Source of the DNA: a virus
DNA length: 25,187 bases
Virus record (IMG/VR): IMGVR_UViG_3300042731_004592
Location: 1 to 25,187 of that record
Reading direction: 5' to 3' (one strand)
This document shows, in pieces, positions 7,008 through 15,816 of the stretch. Position 1 is the first letter of the stretch. Every line of letters starts with the position of its first letter. The position numbers were made by a program, and so were the translations under genes. The notes below the pieces were generated by a model, which was not told the origin of the DNA, did not search any database, and saw nothing but the letters and a program-made list of their open reading frames with translations.

Positions 7008-7970
7008 TTAGTTGGTCGGCGCACCAAGGACATTTTTGACATCTTCTAGCATCGAACGTGAAATGTGACCGGTCGCCTCGTATTGCGCCATTGCGCGATC
7101 AATCGGCTCGCCGCAAGGAGCGCGCCAGTCATTGGTTTGGCTCTTTACCATCAATTGCTCGAGGCCTTCTAAAATGTCGTCTCGGGAAAGCGCCCCCTCT
7201 TCTACTCCGCCAAAAGATTTTTTTAGCGGTTTTGCATTCGAGGACACCGCTTTTCTGCCGGCCGGCTGCCGCTCAACGATGCCCAACCGGCTGGCCAGTG
7301 CATCGTTTTGCGATTGCAGGCTTTTGATCATGTCGGCTTGTTCAACAACAACCTTCGCCACGCCCTTAAACGATTTCGCAAGCGCGCGGTTGAATGATTG
7401 TTGATTTTGCATCGACTTGTTGAGATCGGTTCGGACCAGATCCAGCGCGCCGGCGATGTTTGTCCCGAGCTTTTCGAGAAATGGCGTGACATCATAATCA
7501 TCGCCAAGTTGATCTGGCTCGGCCCATGCCTCGCTTAGCGACTTTTCGAAATCCTCCTCACCCTCCGAGTCCTCCTCGCCGATTAACGCCATCAACTCGG
7601 ATCGCTCACCCTTTTCCAGCGTGCCATTGGCCAACTTTTCGGCCAATTCTGCCCGACGATCGGGATCCCCTGAAATGCCACTGGCGATCGCCTCGAGCGC
7701 ATTCATGGATTTGATCAGATCGTTTTCATTCACTTCGGATTTTTTGACCTTTTTTTCCATTTCCTCGCCATCCTCCTCCTCGTTTTCCTCCTCGTTTTCC
7801 TCCCCCTCCTCCTCGCCCTTTACCATGGGATCCCCGGGGGCTTTTGCGGCCAATCCGCCTTCGGCTCCCATTTGGTTTTCAGGGAGATCCCCTGCTCCGG
7901 AATTTCCTTTTTTCAGCTCGCCACCGGCGGCAAGAACGGCTGCCTCGTCGGCTGTTAAACCTCTGCTCAT
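7008..7970 (-). CDS. Acidic scaffold-like protein (320 aa)
   Basis: ATG 7970 follows the protease stop by one base, with AGGAG eight bases upstream. The protein lies between protease and capsid, the usual scaffold position. It has an extreme Glu-rich tract at about 52-71 (GEEEGEENEEENEEEDGEE), long amphipathic helices at about 160-230 likely to form a coiled coil, and almost no beta structure, all typical of scaffolds. The dipeptide KS occurs eight times (77, 87, 143, 185, 199, 216, 251, 276), often as hydrophobic-x-K-S-[LMF]. The C-terminal region (255-318) contains LSRDDILEGLEQLMVKSQ and SRSMLEDVKNVLG and could be the capsid-binding helix-turn-helix found at the end of many scaffolds. It is probably degraded by the protease during maturation. 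A minor head role is the alternative. Confidence 0.78.
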   Translation of the reverse strand: MSRGLTADEAAVLAAGGELKKGNSGAGDLPENQMGAEGGLAAKAPGDPMVKGEEEGEENEEENEEEDGEEMEKKVKKSEVNENDLIKSMNALEAIASGISGDPDRRAELAEKLANGTLEKGERSELMALIGEEDSEGEEDFEKSLSEAWAEPDQLGDDYDVTPFLEKLGTNIAGALDLVRTDLNKSMQNQQSFNRALAKSFKGVAKVVVEQADMIKSLQSQNDALASRLGIVERQPAGRKAVSSNAKPLKKSFGGVEEGALSRDDILEGLEQLMVKSQTNDWRAPCGEPIDRAMAQYEATGHISRSMLEDVKNVLGAPTN

Positions 7971-7971
7971 G

Positions 7972-8766
7972 CTAACTCTCCTGTCGTTTGGCCATTGACC
8001 ATATTCGCTCTAATAGATCATGGCTAATGTTTTGGCCATATCGCGAGCGAATGAGGTCAAAAGCTTCTGCTTTTGTTAGAAATTGCTTTTTTTTCTTTTT
8101 TCGTCGCCGATTTGGCGTTGTATCGGTAACGTCAGACTCAAGGGATTCTGCCCGCAAAGGGAATCCTTCGCCTGGCGATGGACCGGGGTTGTTTATCGAC
8201 TGACCGGCCATTAAAGCTTTTTCCCATTCGCTTTCGCTGGCCGATTCAGCCGCTTGTAGGCTTTTATGTAAAAGTTCCATTCCAACGGCCGTATTAACCG
8301 GACAATTGGTAATAGCGACATTTCTAACGGTTGCTTGGGCGATAATGTTTTGCCGTGGGCCAATTCTGCGATGAATTTTACCCTCAACGGAAAAACCTAA
8401 CCGCCGATTGGTTCTCTCCAAAGCTTTTGCCAGCTTATATATTTCCTTCGCGCGATCATAGTCCTTTAGCAGATATCCCTCGACATAGGTTGCGCGTTTG
8501 CCCTTATACGTTGTTGATTTAACGAATTCTGGATACCCAACAACACCAGCTGTTTCCTTGGAGTGATTATCGTTGAACCAACCATTTTTTATAAAATCGG
8601 AAAAATCAAGGCCTGATTGTTTAATCGTATCACCCTGTCTGTCTGGGTGCTCGCTGGAAACAATACCGCCGATTCGCCACGCGCGATCGGGGTCTTCGCT
8701 AGCTTTTTCGAAAACCTCGACGGGGAATTCAACTCTAAATGGTATGCCGGTATCTGTCGGGTCCAT
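7972..8766 (-). CDS. Prohead maturation protease (264 aa)
   Basis: The N-terminal 170 residues carry the herpesvirus/HK97-type assembly-protease pattern. IGGIVSSEHPDRQGD (32-46) is the first strand and turn. WFNDNHSKETAGVVGYPE (63-80) contains the likely catalytic His68. RRLGFSVEGKI (121-131) contains the likely nucleophile Ser126, followed by IAQATVRNVAITNCPVN. The enzyme would cut scaffold and capsid arms inside the prohead. The C-terminal extension contains KALMAGQSINNP and GEGFPLRAESLE (183-210), almost the same as the capsid arm, then a Lys run (223-227) and a helical end. ATG 8766 has AGGGA close upstream. The gene follows an 82-base spacer, one of the longer gaps in the head module. 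Confidence 0.88.
   Translation of the reverse strand: MDPTDTGIPFRVEFPVEVFEKASEDPDRAWRIGGIVSSEHPDRQGDTIKQSGLDFSDFIKNGWFNDNHSKETAGVVGYPEFVKSTTYKGKRATYVEGYLLKDYDRAKEIYKLAKALERTNRRLGFSVEGKIHRRIGPRQNIIAQATVRNVAITNCPVNTAVGMELLHKSLQAAESASESEWEKALMAGQSINNPGPSPGEGFPLRAESLESDVTDTTPNRRRKKKKKQFLTKAEAFDLIRSRYGQNISHDLLERIWSMAKRQES
8059..8092 (-). other. Possible -1 frameshift site in the protease gene
   Basis: The codons AAA AAA AAG at residues 225-227 contain the slippery heptamer A-AAA-AAG in the correct phase (8086-8092). After 11 bases comes a hairpin AAAAGC-AGAA-GCTTTT (8074-8059). A -1 shift would end the protein after about ten new residues (KAISNKSRSF, then TGA), removing most of the last 37 residues. 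The hairpin is AT-rich and the Lys run alone could explain the heptamer. Confidence 0.2.
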
Positions 8767-8848
8767 GCGTCCCTGCGCGTAAGTCCCGCCTCAATCCGGC
8801 TGTTTTTGCCTGTAGGCCTCTGGGTTGGTTATGTAAGTTAATAACAGG

Positions 8849-9112
8849 TTACGGATTTGTTAATTTTTCGTCAAGTATTTTATTGGGCCGGGCTGGTTTT
8901 AACACGAGGCGGGGGGAAGGCGTCTCAAGCGCGCGTTTCAACTCAGGACCGATAGCTAGATCGATTAATAGATCTTTTCCGCATCGTTGACAAACAATCT
9001 CGGCCTTGCCATCTTTTCGAAATGATACAATTTTTGTACGAATGCGCAACTTGCCATCGCTTGATTTTTGCGCAACGCGATGGTTGCACGCTGGACAGCG
9101 AAGCGAGGTCAT
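8849..9112 (-). CDS. Small zinc-ribbon protein (87 aa)
   Basis: The start overlaps the helicase stop as ATGA. The protein has two Cys pairs, Cys6/Cys9 (CPAC) and Cys41/Cys44 (CQRC), separated by a basic beta-rich segment (KLRIRTKIVSFRKDGKAEIV). This is a typical zinc ribbon. The small Mu Com translational activator has a comparable zinc fold, but no direct homology is claimed. A role as a nucleic-acid-binding regulator of head genes, or a virion component travelling with the upstream helicase, is possible. After residue 50 the chain is helical and Pro-rich. The family assignment is confident at fold level only. Confidence 0.75.
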   Translation of the reverse strand: MTSLRCPACNHRVAQKSSDGKLRIRTKIVSFRKDGKAEIVCQRCGKDLLIDLAIGPELKRALETPSPRLVLKPARPNKILDEKLTNP

Positions 9113-12100
9113 AAATTAACTATCAGCCGCCGGGGTTTTTGGCTTTTTTTCAGATGCGTGCGCAACCATTCTTCACTTTTTTCTTTCTGTGCTGAATAGT
9201 GCGCCTGCTTTTCCGCCTTGGGTCGCAACTCAAAATTAACCCATCCTCCGCGAGCTTCTTTGAAACGATCGATATTCGTCACAGTGTCTCGCAAAAAATC
9301 CTCCCCAATTAAATACCCTCCGTTTCTGCGATCGTATACACCGGTAGGCCACAATGCTCCCCTGATTTTATACGTTTGGCCTGTGATTAGGTAAATAGGC
9401 TCGCCTGATGTTGAGTGACCATAAAACGTGGCTCGCAAATCGCGCCGCGCTAAATCGTCAATGGATTTCTCAATTTCACCGCGCTTTTCAGGATCCATGC
9501 TTTCGCTGCCTTTTAAATCAACATCCATTTTGTTGATTTTAAATTCTGCGGCTAATTTTTCCATCCCATCCGGCGGCACCATAAAAGTTAAAGTTTGCTT
9601 AGTTCCGTATGTTTTCCCAATGCCTCCAATAGATTTTTTGCGGATTGTTTTTTGATCTGTCTTTGAGAAATGATCCCCGTTTTCAATTTCAAACATGCCA
9701 AATCCCGAGCGCCAAACAACAGGAACACCGAAATGTTGGCGCATTTGTTCGGCGGCTCGTTTGGCCTCTCGAAATGCCTTTTTCCCTTTGTTTATTTGCG
9801 CCTGATCATAGCGCTCTTTAAGAAGGTTTCGCCCCTCTTTCACAACCATGGCAAATTCGCGAAAATAATCTCTCGCTGCCTGACTGTGCTCGGCTTCAAG
9901 ATCTTTTTTCTCCTTTTCCTTTTCTTCGTCGGCCTGCGGCACGCCAAATACCTGTTTTTCATCGCCAACCAATGATTCACCCTCGCCCATGTCATCTATC
10001 ATTTCAGAGATCTTTTTTATTTCCTCTGCCGCGTCATCTGTTACATTTTCTTGAGATGAAAAATCAAAATCCATTAAACTGGATGCCTCGACCGTGGCAT
10101 CGGGATTTCCTTGAGTATAACAACCCATGGATTTCAATTTTTTCGAAACGATCAGCGCCAATTTTTTTTCGCTCTCATCATCCCCGATTAACCAATGCAT
10201 CGTTGTATCGCTTTTAGATCCTAGCCTATGACTACGCCCGGCAACTTGGTTAAATTCCCGCCCGGAATATGGAAGGCTGAGATTAATCTGAACACGCGGG
10301 GATTCGCCCGTTGTATCATGAAGACTGATCCCGGTCCCTCCGCGAGCGATCGTGGCAACCACAACTTTTTTCTTACCCGCCTGATAGTCGGCTTGCTCTA
10401 CATGTGGTTTTTTACTTGTATTCCCGTGAATTTCAGCAACTTTATCCGGCCCGCCAAAATGATCAACGAGCGTTTGAATTGCCGATTTCCCCTTGGGCAA
10501 CTGATCAACATAATGTGCAATGTGATTAGCAAGGCCGGCAAGCTCCCTCGCTCGGGCTCGCCCCTGCGGTGTTCCGCTCATTTCAGCTTTATCTGCCCAG
10601 TTATAAAGCATCCTCGGGATAGCGCGCAAATGTTCATGATTGGCTAATTTGTAGGAGGTAAAAAACGCCACCTGTTTACCGTCGGCTAATGCTTGCTCTC
10701 CCGTTTTAATAGCTTGTTTAACCTTACAGATCTCCCAATACTGTTTCGCCCAACCGCTATAGAGCGCCTTGCAAATCCATCCTTTAACCCTCGTTTTTGC
10801 AAGATCGATAATGAACTCGGCCGTCGCAAAAGCCTGCCGTTCTTCTTCTGTCAATCCCTCTGGGTTTATTACGCCAAATTTAGAGGTAACCCCATCGAGC
10901 GAAGTAGATCGTTTGATGGATTTTCCTTCGACGTGTAACATTGCTGCGATCGCCGCTCGAGGTAAATAGCTCGATGGATTTTGAACAGTGCTGCCCTTGA
11001 CTTCAGCTCCGGCAAGCTCGGCCCATTTTAAAAAATCTTCATCGGTTTTAAAATAACCAAGCTTTCTTAAATAATGCATATCAGAAATATTTGTGTAAGG
11101 CGTGGCCGACATGTAAAGAACTTTGCTGGCTTTTTCTTGCAGTTCAACACTCGCCTTTCCAGTAAGCGTCCCTGGATTTTTCATATTATGGGATTCGTCA
11201 AAAACAACCGTATCCCAATTTCCCTGCATGATGGATTCGCGTAATTTTTTAACCGTTCTGCCCCGTTCATCTTTGGTAGGATTTCCCTCCGCATCGCGAA
11301 CAGGCTCCCATAGCTCATCGTAAGAAACGATAAAAGTCCCCTCGTCGGTGGGACTTAATTGATCATGTCGCTTAATAACCCGTTGCTTTCCTGTTGAACT
11401 AGTAACAACCTCTGCTCCCCTTACGTCTACGTTGTAAAGTCCTGCCGAGCGCTCCCCCATCCATTGAACCTTGAGCCCCTCCTTTCCTGCCGTAGGAACA
11501 ACAATTAAATTGCGCTTGCCCCCATGGGCCACGATCGCTGCCAATGCAGTGTTGGTCTTTCCTAGACCGGCGTCGTCTTGAAGGATTGCTCCTTCCCCAT
11601 CCGCCCACGCCTTTAAAATCCTCTGTGCGCCTTCGGCCTGGTGATCAAATAATCTCTCAATGTGCCCAACGACTTTCCCGTCTGACGTGGTTAGCGGCGC
11701 TGGATTTGGGAAATTTGCCACATGGCTCGGGATCGGCGGCAATTCTTCAAGTTGTGGCCATAGATCGGGAGCAAGGGCGATTGCCGGCGATTTATCTGGC
11801 TCTGGGATTGTCACTTTTCGGCCATCCGGGATCGCTCGTTCTGGTGGGGGAACAATCGGACCATCTTTGGTAATCTCCTCTATTGCGGTGGAAGGCTCTT
11901 TGGCTCGCGGCCCTTGGCTTTCCCCAGTTTTTTCAACATCCGGTCTACCACCCCCTTTTCCTCGTCCGGGAGCGCCCAATACTCCGGGATCGGGTTGACC
12001 AGGACTCGCGGCCCTTTTTTCGGTTTCGGCTCTGCCATGTGGTTTAACTCCCTTCTCGGCGATCTTTATCCATGTGCCATCGCCTTGTTTTTGATAAATG

Positions 12101-15100
12101 CCATCGGCCCACTCGCGCTTTTCTCCCACAACGGCCTTGCCGCGTTTTGCCGCCGGAGCCCCTTTGTGTCTAAGGTTTATTTTTAATCGTGGCCCCGTGA
12201 CCGGCTTTGGTGCTGGCTTTTTCTTTTCCTGCTTTAACTTCTCACGCGCCTCTATTTTTTCATCGTGAATTTCACCGGCGGCCCCGGCGAAATGACCAGC
12301 CGCATCGCGGACCCCGGCCCAGAATGGATCCTCGCCACTGTTTTTATATTTATATTGACCCATCGAGAGCATGGATCTGGCGGCCTTGTAAGCGTCGTTG
12401 ACATCAATACCGGCATCCCTGCCCTTGAATTCGTGGATTTTGTCTTCTGCCCATTTAACACCTTTTGCATATTGGCTGCCAGATCTAATCCTGGTTGGGT
12501 ATTTGTTGCTCTTTTTTGCCCGTTCAACCATGTCTTGTGTCGAAAATTCTGGCGGCTTTTGTTTTTCTTTTAACCCTTCTGCCATGCGAACTAATTCGTC
12601 CGGTTTTGGGGGAGCTTTCGGCGCGCTTTGGGCCACCTGATTGGCTTTTTCGCTGGTGGGGTCGGCGTTTTTTGAGGCCTCGTCTGGAGGCATTATGGGC
12701 ACTTGGTGATTGGCCGGGTCTTGCGCTATCGTTTCGGCCTCCGCGCTGGCCTCATTGGCCTGCTTGCTTTTGGAGGGATTGATCGCAACGAATGACGCTG
12801 CCAGGTGAACTTCTGCGGCTTTGTGGTGCGCGCTATATGCCGGTGATCCGATGGCATATTTGTTGGCCTCGCCGTAATGATAATCGGCTTTTTCGGTGTG
12901 TTGATACCCCATCATAGCCTCACGGGGTTTTGTTTTTACTGGCGCGCTTTTGGGTTTCGGTGGAGCTGTCGCAAACAAATCAAGCTGCCCTTCGATTTTT
13001 TTGGCGCGCGACCGCGCCTTTACCAGATCGATCACAAGTCTTCTTGATTTTGTCATATTGTCGGTCATGTATCTTAAAACCTTTTCTACATGCGGTTGGA
13101 TCTTCTTTCTGAACACATCCGGGTCAAAATAAGCACTTTCACCGTTTAAACGATCATATTTCCCATCATAAGTTACGTGGGTTAATGCTGGATTGATAAT
13201 GTTTTGATCGGCTAGTTTGTGATGCACATGTTGTTCGATAGCTCGCGCCAACACCTCAGTGCCGTTGGTGTAATACGCTTTTTTCATTTTTGAGTATTTT
13301 ACCTTATTCAGTTCCTCAGCAATGGAGAATAATGCATTGGGGTTTTTTTCGTCTTTTGCCTCAAGCCGTTGAAAGTGTCCGGTTTCCCCCAAAGCGCTCA
13401 TTAACGCCATGATCTCTTTGCCACCCGGGCGGCTAATAATCCCGGCTTCGATTTCGGCCAAGGTGCGCTTAGCTAACGGGTGATTCCAACCCCCATCAAC
13501 GCCCTCAAGTCTGCCTGGATCGCTTTTTTGGTGGGCCACCCAAGCGGCGGGAACACTAAAAAACTTCGACGTGCCGCCATCCCAATACAGATCGGTCATC
13601 TCTTTATGAAGTGCCTTTGCAATGCTGCCGTCGGGATCTTCTTTGTCAGTAAACGGTTTTTGTCCATAGCCAAATTTATCCAAAACCGTTTTAACAGCCC
13701 CCTCCATTTGCGACTCGCGATCATTGCCAATCCGCGTACCCATGCGATTATCTAAATAGTGGCTTAACTCGTGGGCCACTGATTTTTCAAACTTGGTGCC
13801 AATAGCAATATGCGGCGTGTGTTGAAGATCTTTTGGTTTTAAATCCTCTTTGCTTAATGCGGTGCGATCCAGATCCTTTTTGTCATGTGTCGGGGTATAA
13901 TGGGCGCTTGCTAAAATTGCTACACTATCGTCGGCGATAATTAGCGGCAAACCAGACAAATCAAGCTTGCTACCAGTGACTTTTTGAAAATCGTCAAGCG
14001 CGTTATAGACAGCGGTGATTGCGTTTTTCTTCGCCTCGTGCGATCGATTGACGGCTTCGCGTAGTTCGTTTAAGGCGATCTTCTCATCGCGAGTAACATT
14101 GGCATTAGGTTGAATTGCGGCAATGCCCCAGCCGGAGCGCTCCATTTTTACAATGCGCTTGGCACGTTTTTGATCTTCGGGCCGAACGTATTTCGGCACG
14201 TCTTTGGGATCAATGCCCCGCATCGTTGAAACGTCAATCCGGTGCTGCTCCCAATAGTTTTTCCCTTGGCTTAAAACCATCGGATCAATAAAATGATCAA
14301 AGGCGTTGTTCTCTAAAACAATATTGGTGCCGAATTTTTCGCTAAAAAGTTGTTTTACCTTGGATTGCTTTCGATCCACATCATTCCAGCGGTGATAATG
14401 CAATTGGGCTTCGATCTCGCTGTCTTTAAGATTGATCCGACTGGCTACATTAAACGGATTGCGCGATCCGTGCGGATCCTGCATCACGGTTTTCACATCG
14501 GCTTGGATGGCAACTTCTAGATCGGCGGCGGGTTTTTGGGAGGTAAATTTGGCCTGCGCCCACCCATGTTCGCGCAAGGCCTTAAAAGCTTTTTTAGCGC
14601 TTCGGTATTGCGATCCGGCTGACTCAAACCCAATAACCGACCGCGCGCTTTCAACGGCCAAGGCTTTGCCGTATCGATAATCATCGGATAATAACGTGGT
14701 CACCGCATCAACACCGCGAAAGGTTCGCACTTGACTGACCAGTTTTCTAGCAAGCTGATAGCCGGTTCGCGTTCCTTTGTCTTGCCCATAATAGTTTTCG
14801 TGCATGTCGTTTAACGCCGATGCTACAAAAATGGCGGCTTCTGGCGTTACTTCCATATATTTGGCCTCGAGCTTTAATTCTTCCAAGGCCATATCGTAAT
14901 TAACCACGGCTAAAACGTTCCCCCCCGATGTTTCCGAGTTACGCAGTTCCCAGTTAGCTTTAGGCATTTTACCGTCGGCCAATCCGTTCGCCGTTTTAAA
15001 CAACCACCATATATCGCTTACATTGGCCCGTCGCTCACCTAATAGATATTCGGCGCGTTTTTTATAAACGTTCAGCACTTCGCGGTTGCCTTCGAAATCG

Positions 15101-15813
15101 GCTGATGGATTTAAATTAAACCATGATGCGAGTTCATGGGCCACCAGTTTGGCCGACTGTTGCAGGTTTTTGGGCACGCTATCTGGCGCGTTTTCTTCGG
15201 TATATAGTTGCCTAAACGTTTTAATGAGCCCAGTAAAATCAACCAAGGCGTTTTTTACATCGCGCTGCTCGATATATTTTTGCGATGCGCCTGCTGGCAC
15301 CGTATCTAGATCGCTATATGGCAAATAGGTGTAAAAACTACCGAATAACTCTTTTATTTTTTTGGCCTGTTGCAGAACCCGCTTTTTTTGCTTTTCCGAT
15401 CCGTGCAACATAACCTCTTGAATACTGGTTAGCGTTTTTGAATATGCCTCGCCGATTTTTTTATCATGGTGCTTACGTAGCCGGCTGATCAGCTCGTTGT
15501 TCATCAGCTTTTCAATCTTGCCGGTCTCGTCGTGCTTTACCGTAACCGTATTGCCCGACACTTTAACAATCTCATAATGTCCACCCTCGATCATGAATTT
15601 TGCCCCCACGGCAAATTCACTCTTGTGACCCAACCCAGCACCACCAGTGACATTGTAATAATATTTGTATTTCGGGCTTTTCTTGCCGGTCAAAACCCGC
15701 CTAACATATTTGTGACCAGCGCCTTTAAATAACGATTTCTGCTGGAGATCCCACAAACAAACGCCTATTGCGTTTGGAATTTCTAACCAATTTTTAGCAA
15801 TGGTTAATCGCAT
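9109..15813 (-). CDS. Giant polyvalent protein: metallopeptidase-like + SNF2 helicase (2234 aa)
   Basis: ATG 15813 has GAGG just upstream and lies three bases after the MuF gene. N-terminus (about 60-100): small beta domain (VGAKFMIEGGHYEIVKVSG). Residues about 590-690 resemble the metallopeptidase-like domain of large polyvalent proteins, with HELSH (681-685) inside VAHELSHYLDNRMG. QLDLF (943-947) is a candidate sliding-clamp motif in a linker. A His-rich helical module (968-1007), a Pro/Lys-rich region and an REWADGIYQK module (1233-1251) follow. The SNF2/SF2 helicase spans about 1385-1900: GLGKT (1416-1420), DESH (1539-1542), MSATPYTN, ARGGTGISL and QVAGRSHRLG (1856-1865). The end resembles the accessory part of strawberry-notch/DarB-type phage helicases. 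Gene position and architecture suggest it is packaged and injected, perhaps to remodel restriction complexes or stalled forks. The delivery claim is inference. Confidence 0.9.
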   Translation of the reverse strand: MRLTIAKNWLEIPNAIGVCLWDLQQKSLFKGAGHKYVRRVLTGKKSPKYKYYYNVTGGAGLGHKSEFAVGAKFMIEGGHYEIVKVSGNTVTVKHDETGKIEKLMNNELISRLRKHHDKKIGEAYSKTLTSIQEVMLHGSEKQKKRVLQQAKKIKELFGSFYTYLPYSDLDTVPAGASQKYIEQRDVKNALVDFTGLIKTFRQLYTEENAPDSVPKNLQQSAKLVAHELASWFNLNPSADFEGNREVLNVYKKRAEYLLGERRANVSDIWWLFKTANGLADGKMPKANWELRNSETSGGNVLAVVNYDMALEELKLEAKYMEVTPEAAIFVASALNDMHENYYGQDKGTRTGYQLARKLVSQVRTFRGVDAVTTLLSDDYRYGKALAVESARSVIGFESAGSQYRSAKKAFKALREHGWAQAKFTSQKPAADLEVAIQADVKTVMQDPHGSRNPFNVASRINLKDSEIEAQLHYHRWNDVDRKQSKVKQLFSEKFGTNIVLENNAFDHFIDPMVLSQGKNYWEQHRIDVSTMRGIDPKDVPKYVRPEDQKRAKRIVKMERSGWGIAAIQPNANVTRDEKIALNELREAVNRSHEAKKNAITAVYNALDDFQKVTGSKLDLSGLPLIIADDSVAILASAHYTPTHDKKDLDRTALSKEDLKPKDLQHTPHIAIGTKFEKSVAHELSHYLDNRMGTRIGNDRESQMEGAVKTVLDKFGYGQKPFTDKEDPDGSIAKALHKEMTDLYWDGGTSKFFSVPAAWVAHQKSDPGRLEGVDGGWNHPLAKRTLAEIEAGIISRPGGKEIMALMSALGETGHFQRLEAKDEKNPNALFSIAEELNKVKYSKMKKAYYTNGTEVLARAIEQHVHHKLADQNIINPALTHVTYDGKYDRLNGESAYFDPDVFRKKIQPHVEKVLRYMTDNMTKSRRLVIDLVKARSRAKKIEGQLDLFATAPPKPKSAPVKTKPREAMMGYQHTEKADYHYGEANKYAIGSPAYSAHHKAAEVHLAASFVAINPSKSKQANEASAEAETIAQDPANHQVPIMPPDEASKNADPTSEKANQVAQSAPKAPPKPDELVRMAEGLKEKQKPPEFSTQDMVERAKKSNKYPTRIRSGSQYAKGVKWAEDKIHEFKGRDAGIDVNDAYKAARSMLSMGQYKYKNSGEDPFWAGVRDAAGHFAGAAGEIHDEKIEAREKLKQEKKKPAPKPVTGPRLKINLRHKGAPAAKRGKAVVGEKREWADGIYQKQGDGTWIKIAEKGVKPHGRAETEKRAASPGQPDPGVLGAPGRGKGGGRPDVEKTGESQGPRAKEPSTAIEEITKDGPIVPPPERAIPDGRKVTIPEPDKSPAIALAPDLWPQLEELPPIPSHVANFPNPAPLTTSDGKVVGHIERLFDHQAEGAQRILKAWADGEGAILQDDAGLGKTNTALAAIVAHGGKRNLIVVPTAGKEGLKVQWMGERSAGLYNVDVRGAEVVTSSTGKQRVIKRHDQLSPTDEGTFIVSYDELWEPVRDAEGNPTKDERGRTVKKLRESIMQGNWDTVVFDESHNMKNPGTLTGKASVELQEKASKVLYMSATPYTNISDMHYLRKLGYFKTDEDFLKWAELAGAEVKGSTVQNPSSYLPRAAIAAMLHVEGKSIKRSTSLDGVTSKFGVINPEGLTEEERQAFATAEFIIDLAKTRVKGWICKALYSGWAKQYWEICKVKQAIKTGEQALADGKQVAFFTSYKLANHEHLRAIPRMLYNWADKAEMSGTPQGRARARELAGLANHIAHYVDQLPKGKSAIQTLVDHFGGPDKVAEIHGNTSKKPHVEQADYQAGKKKVVVATIARGGTGISLHDTTGESPRVQINLSLPYSGREFNQVAGRSHRLGSKSDTTMHWLIGDDESEKKLALIVSKKLKSMGCYTQGNPDATVEASSLMDFDFSSQENVTDDAAEEIKKISEMIDDMGEGESLVGDEKQVFGVPQADEEKEKEKKDLEAEHSQAARDYFREFAMVVKEGRNLLKERYDQAQINKGKKAFREAKRAAEQMRQHFGVPVVWRSGFGMFEIENGDHFSKTDQKTIRKKSIGGIGKTYGTKQTLTFMVPPDGMEKLAAEFKINKMDVDLKGSESMDPEKRGEIEKSIDDLARRDLRATFYGHSTSGEPIYLITGQTYKIRGALWPTGVYDRRNGGYLIGEDFLRDTVTNIDRFKEARGGWVNFELRPKAEKQAHYSAQKEKSEEWLRTHLKKSQKPRRLIVNL

Positions 15814-15816
15814 TTT

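Noticed and set aside
7621-7998. Plus-strand frame of 125 codons with long Ser/Pro/Phe runs
   Set aside because: It is the antisense of the Glu-rich tract of the scaffold-like gene; the Ser/Phe runs come directly from the GAG/GAA codons on the other strand.
9670-12640. Many plus-strand frames opposite the helicase gene
   Set aside because: None has a plausible start region or recognisable domain; the minus-strand frame is continuous for 2234 codons with intact helicase motifs.
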